Positions 7,038-12,727 of a stretch of DNA of 12,727 bases are shown here, piece by piece. The position numbers and the translations under genes were made by a program. A model generated the notes under the pieces. The model was not told where the DNA came from. It ran no database searches and saw only the letters and a list, made by a program, of their open reading frames with translations. The stretch is taken from NCBI GenBank assembly GCA_024641445.1, contig JAHEDA010000048.1, positions 1 through 12,727 of the forward strand. The letters run 5' to 3'. The DNA comes from Gammaproteobacteria bacterium. GTDB lineage: Bacteria > Pseudomonadota > Gammaproteobacteria > UBA6429 > Thiohalophilaceae. Positions within the stretch are counted from its first letter, which is position 1. The number at the start of each line of letters is the position of its first letter.

Positions 7038-8063
7038 TTACTTTGCGACGATGAGGATAACCGAGGCGGTCACCCTCCGCGCCAGGTCCTCCAAACTCGC
7101 ACGCCCAACGCGAGATTCCTCATTTACCATATCAAGATTGGTGCGTCGGATCATCGCCACCAGGGCCTGAGTCTTGAGCGCATAGTTTACATTCTGTGGC
7201 AGGTCACCGGTCCAGCGAAAGACCTGCACCGCACTGAGCTTGGAGGTCACGACACCAACGACCTCACCCTTCATATTCACCAATGGCCCACCGCTGTTAC
7301 CACTCTGCACGGCAACCGAAATCTGATAAGTGCGCTTATCGTCATGCAGACCGCTCAGTGCGTTGATCACCCCCGTGGTGAGCTTTGGTGCACTCCCCAT
7401 GATATCCGGGTGAGGAAAACCAATGGTAAAGACCTGTGCGCCAAGCGGCGCCACGGTCTCTGTCACGGGTAGAGCCGTGGGTAATTGCCTGGGGTCCTGT
7501 GGTCGCAGCAGGGCAAGATCATTTTCAGGGTCAACACTAAGGATGGTGGCCGTGAGACGTGTACCATTGGCAGTGAGAAGGGTGATGTCATGCTTGCCAT
7601 CGATCACGTGGTTATTGGTGACGACGAGTCCCTCTGCGATCGGCCAGCCAGTCCCTAAACTGTAACTCCCCTCGGCACCGGGCTCGGGCGACCAACTCTG
7701 TCCGTCTGTGTTTGCGCTGCGTGACCGCATCTGCCCATACACACCACGCTGACACTGGGTGTAAACCAGTTTGCCGATCTCATTGGGGGAGGTGTAGCTA
7801 CTGCTCTTGTAGCGATAGACGTAATAGACCAGGGGCCGGACCACCGCATCGACATTATCGATATAGTTATCAATCTCACGGTCGGCAGACTCCGCCCAAC
7901 TCACGGCGGCCTCAAGCGGTGCGCCACGGCGCATCTCAACCGCGACCTTGGTAGCCATCTCATTCAGGGCCTTGCAATAGGTATCTTGTGCGGCGAAGGC
8001 CGGGGGCATGCACGTACCCAAGGTTACCCATAGTGAATAAAAAACGATTAACTTGCCACGCAT
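7038..8063 (-). CDS. Exported trypsin-like serine protease (HtrA/S1C type, no PDZ)
   Basis: This 341-residue protein is a periplasmic or envelope protease with the S1C (DegP/HtrA-like) fold. The catalytic triad is H152 (VVTNNHVIDG), D182 (DPENDLALL) and S257 (QSGNSGGPL). A signal peptide covers about residues 1-25 (hydrophobic core, then PPAFAAQ). Between signal and protease lies a helical domain of about 80 residues with one cysteine at each end (C30 and C104), likely a disulfide. No PDZ domain follows the protease domain, unlike DegP or DegS; the chain ends about 40 residues after the last core strand. The ATG at 8063 is preferred over the ATG at 8192, because GGGAGG lies four bases upstream and the longer form would bury the signal peptide behind an extra hydrophobic stretch. 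Family and export are well supported; substrates are unknown. Confidence 0.9.
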   Translation of the reverse strand: MRGKLIVFYSLWVTLGTCMPPAFAAQDTYCKALNEMATKVAVEMRRGAPLEAAVSWAESADREIDNYIDNVDAVVRPLVYYVYRYKSSSYTSPNEIGKLVYTQCQRGVYGQMRSRSANTDGQSWSPEPGAEGSYSLGTGWPIAEGLVVTNNHVIDGKHDITLLTANGTRLTATILSVDPENDLALLRPQDPRQLPTALPVTETVAPLGAQVFTIGFPHPDIMGSAPKLTTGVINALSGLHDDKRTYQISVAVQSGNSGGPLVNMKGEVVGVVTSKLSAVQVFRWTGDLPQNVNYALKTQALVAMIRRTNLDMVNEESRVGRASLEDLARRVTASVILIVAK

Positions 8064-8067
8064 CGCG

Positions 8068-8073
8068 CCTCCC
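8068..8073 (-). promoter_or_regulatory. Ribosome binding site that fixes the protease start
   Basis: Minus-strand GGGAGG, four bases before the ATG at 8063, together with the signal peptide that follows that ATG, decides the start. Further upstream an AT-rich patch holds a TAATAT (8120-8125, minus strand) that could be a -10 element, with no clear -35. Otherwise the 224-base divergent spacer 8064-8287 shows nothing I can name. Confidence 0.6.
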
Positions 8074-8287
8074 TGGTTATCACCTGACGCCTCTCCCCCG
8101 ATAGCTTCCACCCACCCATATATTAAAAGAATAAACGTCCACCACCCCAAACTCAACTGGCACACCTTCCCTACAGGTTTACCATCAATCAATAGCAGCC
8201 CAGGTCGATGGCCAACCCACCTACACGCTTCGCTTGTAAAAATCTGCGTTATCGGAAACTATGGACATCGACGGAGGGTATTGCGCG

Positions 8288-8548
8288 ATGAAGAAACTCA
8301 AACATGAAGCAGAACTAATCAAGGCCGCGATTAGCGCCGGGGTAAAATATGCAGAGGACCGCGGTGCCGCCGTCTTTGAGCCGACCGACTCACAAAGCGA
8401 AAAGATACTCTATCTCTACCGCCTGTTCGTGCATGACAAGCTAATCCAGCCCATGCCTGAAGACCAGGTCTCGCAACAGTCCATGCGCCACAAGCTCGCC
8501 CTCTGGTACGCCAAGCAACTCCCCAAAGACCACCCCCTGCTCAAATAA
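8288..8548 (+). CDS. Small DUF5062-like protein
   Basis: This 86-residue cytoplasmic protein resembles, from memory, the DUF5062 family of marine gammaproteobacteria. The beginning (MKKLKHEAELIKAA), the middle LYRLFVHDKLIQPMPED and the end KQLPKDHPLLK match the pattern I recall for that family. It is highly charged and mostly helical, with no cysteines or membrane segment. I chose the ATG at 8288 over the in-frame ATG at 8261, because GGAGGG lies nine bases before it and within the longer reading, and because MKK is the usual family start. The family has no assigned function. A strong hairpin follows the stop directly, and yheS is the next gene, under its own promoter. Confidence 0.8.
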   Translation: MKKLKHEAELIKAAISAGVKYAEDRGAAVFEPTDSQSEKILYLYRLFVHDKLIQPMPEDQVSQQSMRHKLALWYAKQLPKDHPLLK

Positions 8549-8550
8549 GC

Positions 8551-8591
8551 TCTCACCGGGACCAGCTTGACTTCCCGGTCTCGGGGTGAGA
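8551..8591 (+). terminator. Strong hairpin after the DUF5062-like gene (no U tract)
   Basis: CCGGGACC (8556-8563) pairs with GGTCTCGG (8577-8584), with one G-U pair. TCTCA (8551-8555) continues the stem with TGAGA (8587-8591) across a two-base GG bulge, giving 13 base pairs around a 13-base loop. It begins two bases after the stop codon. No T run follows, so it is either an inefficient intrinsic terminator or a structure protecting the mRNA end. An alternative 7-bp pairing, ACCGGGA (8555-8561) with TCCCGGT (8573-8579), competes with it. Confidence 0.5.
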
Positions 8592-8599
8592 ACGAATAC

Positions 8600-8608
8600 T
8601 GATATAAT
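8600..8608 (+). promoter_or_regulatory. Extended -10 promoter of yheS, predicted leaderless
   Basis: TGATATAAT is a perfect extended -10 element. A start site six or seven bases downstream falls at 8614-8615, on or next to the yheS ATG at 8615. No -35 hexamer stands at the normal distance, and no Shine-Dalgarno precedes the ATG. All three points fit a leaderless mRNA. The only TTGACT nearby (8567-8572) is 30 bases away, too far to be its -35. Confidence 0.55.
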
Positions 8609-8614
8609 GCATGC

Positions 8615-10510
8615 ATGCTGAACTTCAAAAACCTGTCTCTACGTCGCGGCACTCGCGAACTCTTGCACAATGTCAATTGCACAATCCATCAGGGCCAGAA
8701 GGTTGGCATCACCGGTGCCAACGGCACGGGTAAGTCGAGTCTGTTTGCCCTGATACGCAATGAACTCCAGGCCGATGCCGGTGAGTTTTCCTTACCCCCC
8801 AGGACGATTATCGCCAGCGTTGCGCAGGAGACACCCGCCGTAGACACCTCGGCCATCGACTATGTCATGGATGGTGACATCGAGATGCGCGCACTGGAGC
8901 GCGACATCGCCCGCGCGGAACAAGACAATGCGGGTGAACGACTCGCCACACTCTACATGCAAATGGAGAGTATTGATGGCTATCGCGCCCGCAGCCGCGC
9001 CTCGGTACTAATGCATGGACTCGGCTTTACCACCGCACAGGAGACCCAGCCAGTGCGTAGTTTCTCGGGTGGTTGGCGCATGCGCCTGAATCTGGCGCAG
9101 GCACTGATGTGTCGCTCCGACCTCTTACTGCTCGATGAACCGACCAACCACCTCGACCTGGAGGCGGTAATCTGGCTGGAGGACTGGCTGCGCAGTTATG
9201 CAGGTACCCTGTTACTGATCTCGCACGACCGCGACTTCCTCGACAAGATTGCCACACAGATTGGCCATATTGATCAAGCCGAGTTGACGCTCTACACCGG
9301 CAACTATTCCGCCTTTGAGATACGCCGAGCCGAAAAACTCGCCAATCAGCAGGCCGCCTTTGCCCGCCAACAGCGTGAGATTGCACACATGCAATCCTTC
9401 ATCAGCCGCTTCAAGGCCAAGGCCACCAAGGCGCGGCAGGCCCAGAGCCGAATCAAGGCGCTTGAACGATTGGAGCTGATCGCCCAGGCGCACGTCGATT
9501 CACCATTTGATTTCACCTTCAAACAACCCGATAAGATGCCCGACACCTTATTGAAACTGGAACAGGTCGCGGCGGGTTACGCTGAACGGCGCCTGCTAAG
9601 CAATGTCGGTATGGTAATTTGCGCGGGCGATCGCATTGGTCTGCTCGGCCATAACGGCGCGGGTAAATCGACATTGATTAAATTACTGGCCGGTGAACTT
9701 TCTTTACAAGGTGGTGAGCGGGTAGAGGCCAAGGACTTAAAGATCGGCTATTTCGCCCAGCATCAACTTGAACAATTGGATGGCCAGGCCAGTCCACTCT
9801 TACACCTGCAACGCCTCGACCCTCGCGCGACCGAACAAGAGTTGCGTAATTTCCTCGGTGGCTTTGCCTTTGCCGGAGACTTCGCCACCGCGCCAGTGGC
9901 CCCGATGTCGGGAGGCGAGAAGGCGCGCCTGGTACTGGCCATCCTGGTCTATCAAAGACCGAATCTGTTACTACTCGACGAACCGACCAACCACCTCGAC
10001 CTGGAGATGCGTTACGCCCTCAGTGTCGCCTTGCAGGACTATGTCGGTGCCATGATTATCGTCTCCCATGATCGACACCTCTTGCGTACGGTTACCGACA
10101 CCCTGCTATTAGTCGATTCAGGCAAGGTAATTCCCTTTGATGGCGACCTGGAGGACTACCGTCAATGGGTGCGGGACTCTCTGAGTGAAAATTGTGAGAC
10201 CTCAACGGCCCAGAACAACAACACGCCCACTAAAAAACAACAACGCCAGGATGCCGCCGAGAGACGAAAACGGCTGCAACCCTTGAGTAACAAGCTCAAG
10301 ACCCTGGAAAAACAGATTGATAAACTCGGTCTGGAAAAAGATACCCTCCAAACCCGCCTCGCCGATCCGGACCTCTATGACGATAAACACCGGCAGACCC
10401 TCAAAGACCTCCTCGCCCAACAGAATTCTGTTACCCAAACCCTTGCACAGGTCGAAGAAGAGTGGCTAGCCGTCAGCGAAGAAATGGAGGCCTTGCAACT
10501 CGAACCCTAG
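8615..10510 (+). CDS. yheS: ABC-F ATPase YheS
   Basis: This 631-residue protein is an ABC-F ATPase of the YheS branch, soluble and ribosome-associated, not a transporter. The first nucleotide-binding domain has Walker A GANGTGKS (34-41), signature SGGW (151-154), Walker B LLLLDEPTNHLD (170-181) and H-loop SHD (203-205). The linker that reaches into the ribosome (about 240-300) includes RFKAKATKARQAQSRIK. The second domain has Walker A GHNGAGKS (345-352), SGGEK (432-436), Walker B (451-462) and SHD (484-486). A charged coiled-coil tail (about 540-630) closes the chain. Length and layout match E. coli YheS, which is reported to relieve ribosome stalling. The ATG at 8615 aligns with the family start and is the only in-frame start after an upstream TGA. 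It lacks a Shine-Dalgarno, in line with the promoter just before it. Confidence 0.95.
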   Translation: MLNFKNLSLRRGTRELLHNVNCTIHQGQKVGITGANGTGKSSLFALIRNELQADAGEFSLPPRTIIASVAQETPAVDTSAIDYVMDGDIEMRALERDIARAEQDNAGERLATLYMQMESIDGYRARSRASVLMHGLGFTTAQETQPVRSFSGGWRMRLNLAQALMCRSDLLLLDEPTNHLDLEAVIWLEDWLRSYAGTLLLISHDRDFLDKIATQIGHIDQAELTLYTGNYSAFEIRRAEKLANQQAAFARQQREIAHMQSFISRFKAKATKARQAQSRIKALERLELIAQAHVDSPFDFTFKQPDKMPDTLLKLEQVAAGYAERRLLSNVGMVICAGDRIGLLGHNGAGKSTLIKLLAGELSLQGGERVEAKDLKIGYFAQHQLEQLDGQASPLLHLQRLDPRATEQELRNFLGGFAFAGDFATAPVAPMSGGEKARLVLAILVYQRPNLLLLDEPTNHLDLEMRYALSVALQDYVGAMIIVSHDRHLLRTVTDTLLLVDSGKVIPFDGDLEDYRQWVRDSLSENCETSTAQNNNTPTKKQQRQDAAERRKRLQPLSNKLKTLEKQIDKLGLEKDTLQTRLADPDLYDDKHRQTLKDLLAQQNSVTQTLAQVEEEWLAVSEEMEALQLEP

Positions 10511-10635
10511 GTTCATCGCGGTAGCCCTCTTCCACCCCCCATGTTGTAGCAACTATGGCCAGTTTCATCTATTCTCGGTATTCAGTCGACGTCGGTTCAA
10601 GCCGATAGTTATGAAGGACAAGGAGCCCGAACCAC

Positions 10636-11559
10636 ATGATCTACCGATTCCTTCAGACATGGGTCATCACCTTACTCCTGTTATCCAGTACTGTTACCCT
10701 CGCCGCACCAGTCGACCTACGCATCGTGATTACCGCCGCCTTCGTCTCCAACAAGGGGCTTGACGTCTATCGTGAGATCGCCGCTTACATCCAACAGCGC
10801 CTCGGTCGTGAGGTCAAGATCATCTCGGGCATCAACTATAAAGAGTCCACCACGCTGTTACAGCGTGGCATCATTCAGGTAGGTTTTATCTGTGGCCTGC
10901 CCTATGTGCAAAACTCCGCAAACTTTTCCCTTGTCGCCATCCCGGTCGCCTCCACCAACTCGATTAAAGGCTTTGCCGACACCTCGAACGCAGAACTCAT
11001 ACCCGGGAAATATTACTCATATACTATTGTGCGCAAGGACTCCCCCTACTCGAACTGGGCCCAGCTCAAGGGTAAGAGTTATGTTTATAACGAGCAGACC
11101 AGTAACTCCGGTTACAATATGCCGCGCTACAAACTGGTACAGCTCGGTGCCAAGAGCTGGAAGGACTACTTCTCCCGGGTAGAGGTATCGGGGAGCCACG
11201 AAGAGTCGATCCGCATGGTCTCCAGGGGCGTGGTCGATGCCAGCTCGGTGGACTCCCTCGTCCTCGACTATGACCGTTCCATCGGTGACCCCGATGCCAC
11301 CAACGTCCGCGTGATTGAGGCCTTGTTTCCTGGCGGTGCGGGAATCCCACCCGTAGTCATCAACAAAGGGGCCGAGCAGGGGCTGCGTCAGCGCCTGACC
11401 CAGATACTTACCGGTATGGACAAAGACCCAGCAGGCAAGGCGATCCTGGCCAAGGCCTTATTGCAACGCTTCGCCCCCCCGGATGATACGAATTACGATG
11501 ATATACGCCGGATGGAGTCAACCGCACACAAGCTCGGGTTCAAGGACCCGCTACCGTAA
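10636..11559 (+). CDS. PhnD-like periplasmic substrate-binding protein
   Basis: This 307-residue protein belongs to the PhnD-like phosphate/phosphonate-type binding-protein superfamily. A signal peptide covers residues 1-24 (hydrophobic core VITLLLLSS, cleavage probably after LAA), so it acts in the periplasm. Family landmarks are VGFICGLPY (82-90), NEQTSNSGYNMPRYKL (152-167, the SGY-P ligand loop), SGSHEESIRMVSRGVVDA (185-202) and GIPPVV. AGGAG lies ten bases before the ATG. No ABC transporter ATPase or permease gene is next to it; a membrane histidine kinase follows at 30 bases in the same frame. The likely job is therefore to present a ligand to that kinase, not to feed a transporter. The ligand is unknown and need not be a phosphonate. 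Confidence 0.88.
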   Translation: MIYRFLQTWVITLLLLSSTVTLAAPVDLRIVITAAFVSNKGLDVYREIAAYIQQRLGREVKIISGINYKESTTLLQRGIIQVGFICGLPYVQNSANFSLVAIPVASTNSIKGFADTSNAELIPGKYYSYTIVRKDSPYSNWAQLKGKSYVYNEQTSNSGYNMPRYKLVQLGAKSWKDYFSRVEVSGSHEESIRMVSRGVVDASSVDSLVLDYDRSIGDPDATNVRVIEALFPGGAGIPPVVINKGAEQGLRQRLTQILTGMDKDPAGKAILAKALLQRFAPPDDTNYDDIRRMESTAHKLGFKDPLP

Positions 11560-11589
11560 GACAACGCCCATCACCCAGAGACACGACAC

Positions 11590-12727
11590 TTGACCCTCCG
11601 CTCACGCATCGGCTTGATCATCATCAGCATCGTACTCGTTACCGGTGCGGTGATCGCGACGCTGGCGAACTATAACGTCAACAGCATCGTCGCGCGCGAC
11701 CAACTAATTTGGGGTAAGACCCTGGCACGCGCCATTGGCAAGGCCATCATCACCGACACCATTGAGGGCAATACACGGAACATCGGTGATACCTTTCGGC
11801 GCATCACTCGGGATAATGACAATATCAGTTATCTCATGGTGGTCGGCTTCAACAACGAGATCATCGCATCGACCTTTGAGAAGGATATGCCGGAGGCGAT
11901 ATCCAACCATCATCACGATCACTGTGAAAATACCCAGAACAAACCAGTAATGCTGATGGTCGATGGTCATCGGGTCTATGACATTGTCTATCATATGGTG
12001 GATAACCTGCCCGCGCATATTCACGTGGGTCTCGATCAGGGACCCTATGAGACCATGCTCGCCGAGCAGCGCTGGGAGATCATCCTGATTCTCAGTATCT
12101 TTTCGGTAATTGGTGTTTCGGCAGCATTCATCATCGGCAATCGACTGGCCAGCCCACTTAGCACACTGACTCAAATGGTTAGAGAGTTTGGCCACGGCAA
12201 GTTAGCGGCCGTCACGACACATACCTCCAGCGACCCGGATATCCGCGACCTCTATCAAAGCTTCTCCGACATGGTAAGCGAACGCAATCAAGCTCACCAT
12301 GACTTGCAAAAGACGGTGGATGAACTCGACAAGCTCAATACTGAATTGGAACAGCGTGTCGCTAAACGCACCCGCGACCTGAGTCGTGCCAGAGATGAGG
12401 CCGAGCAGGCCAATCAGGCCAAGTCCGAATTCCTCTCGCGTATGAGTCATGAACTGCGCACGCCCATGAACGCGATCCTTGGGTTTAGTCAAGTACTGGA
12501 AATGGACGTGGATCACCCACTTATACCTGAACAACTCGACTCCGTCGATGAGATTCAGAAGGCAGGCAAGCATCTGCTTGAACTTATCAATGAGATACTG
12601 GATCTTGCGCGGATTGAGTCCGGGCGTATGCAACTCTCTCTGGAGACGGTTGGCCTGGGTGAGCTTCTGGATGAGTGTGTCATGATGATACAGCCCCTGG
12701 CCAGGGCAAGTGGGATCAGCATCATCA
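11590..12727 (+). CDS. Membrane sensor histidine kinase, partial at the window edge
   Basis: The reading frame stays open from the TTG at 11590 to the window end (379 residues seen). A first membrane segment (about 8-27) is followed by a periplasmic sensor region (about 28-160) that looks like a single Cache domain. A second membrane segment (163-184), a HAMP linker (about 185-235) and a coiled coil come next, then HisKA with phospho-acceptor H287 (MSHELRTPMNAILGFS). The ATPase domain and anything beyond lie outside the window. TTG is the only start that keeps the first membrane segment; no ATG or GTG exists between the upstream stop and it, and only a weak AGAG precedes it. The sensor region contains NHHHDHC (106-112), a possible metal site. 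The gene probably forms an operon and a sensing pair with the PhnD-like gene. Confidence 0.9.
   Translation, partial: MTLRSRIGLIIISIVLVTGAVIATLANYNVNSIVARDQLIWGKTLARAIGKAIITDTIEGNTRNIGDTFRRITRDNDNISYLMVVGFNNEIIASTFEKDMPEAISNHHHDHCENTQNKPVMLMVDGHRVYDIVYHMVDNLPAHIHVGLDQGPYETMLAEQRWEIILILSIFSVIGVSAAFIIGNRLASPLSTLTQMVREFGHGKLAAVTTHTSSDPDIRDLYQSFSDMVSERNQAHHDLQKTVDELDKLNTELEQRVAKRTRDLSRARDEAEQANQAKSEFLSRMSHELRTPMNAILGFSQVLEMDVDHPLIPEQLDSVDEIQKAGKHLLELINEILDLARIESGRMQLSLETVGLGELLDECVMMIQPLARASGISII

Noticed and set aside
8064..8192. Longer protease start giving 384 residues
   Set aside because: It would place a second hydrophobic stretch before a good signal peptide, and the shorter start has a strong ribosome site.
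8234..8262. TTGTAA with AACTAT at 17 bases as promoter for the DUF5062-like gene
   Set aside because: The -10 matches only three of six consensus bases.
10511..10635. Possible terminator after yheS or promoter for the PhnD-like gene
   Set aside because: Only short dyads such as TCGG/CCGA and poorly spaced hexamers are visible; nothing supports a call.
11704..12633. Open frames on the minus strand opposite the edge kinase
   Set aside because: They lie opposite a clear kinase with HisKA motifs and show no family features; shadows of its coding frame.

Overview
The window looks like chromosomal DNA of a gammaproteobacterium, probably aquatic. The best taxonomic evidence is an ABC-F ATPase that aligns end to end with YheS of Escherichia coli, and just before it a small protein resembling the DUF5062 family that I know from Vibrio-type gammaproteobacteria. 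Most genes have good Shine-Dalgarno sites. I see no rRNA, tRNA or CRISPR. The genus cannot be named from this sequence.

Layout from left to right: (1) an apparently intact IS1182-family insertion sequence, with its transposase on the minus strand; (2) a minus-strand pair made of a TauD-like putative Fe(II)/2-oxoglutarate oxygenase followed by a GFA-family zinc protein; (3) a 126-base divergent spacer rich in nested inverted and direct repeats, leading to an unrecognised cysteine-rich protein on the plus strand; (4) tail to tail with it, and overlapping by 14 bases, a minus-strand hybrid histidine kinase carrying HisKA, HATPase, receiver and HPt modules; (5) a minus-strand YkgJ-type cysteine-cluster protein and an exported trypsin-like (HtrA-type) protease without a PDZ domain; (6) on the plus strand the DUF5062-like protein, then yheS with what looks like a leaderless promoter; (7) a PhnD-like periplasmic binding protein followed 30 bases later by a membrane histidine kinase that starts at TTG and runs off the right edge.

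Functionally the window mixes housekeeping genes (yheS, DUF5062-like) with envelope sensing. Two separate kinases occur. The one at the right edge is probably paired with the PhnD-like protein as a periplasmic ligand sensor. The one in the centre carries its whole phosphorelay in a single chain but has no output gene next to it. Three neighbouring products (GFA, cysteine-rich protein, YkgJ-type) have metal-site-like cysteine sets, but nothing in the sequence proves that they work together.

The most promising undescribed items are the cysteine-rich orphan with its structured leader, the oxygenase-like/GFA pair beside it, the His-rich insertion in the sensor domain of the edge kinase, and the promoter/start-codon overlap at yheS. 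No gene-free stretch exceeds 300 bases. The longest are 1658-1917 (IS end and flank), 5994-6235 and 8064-8287.
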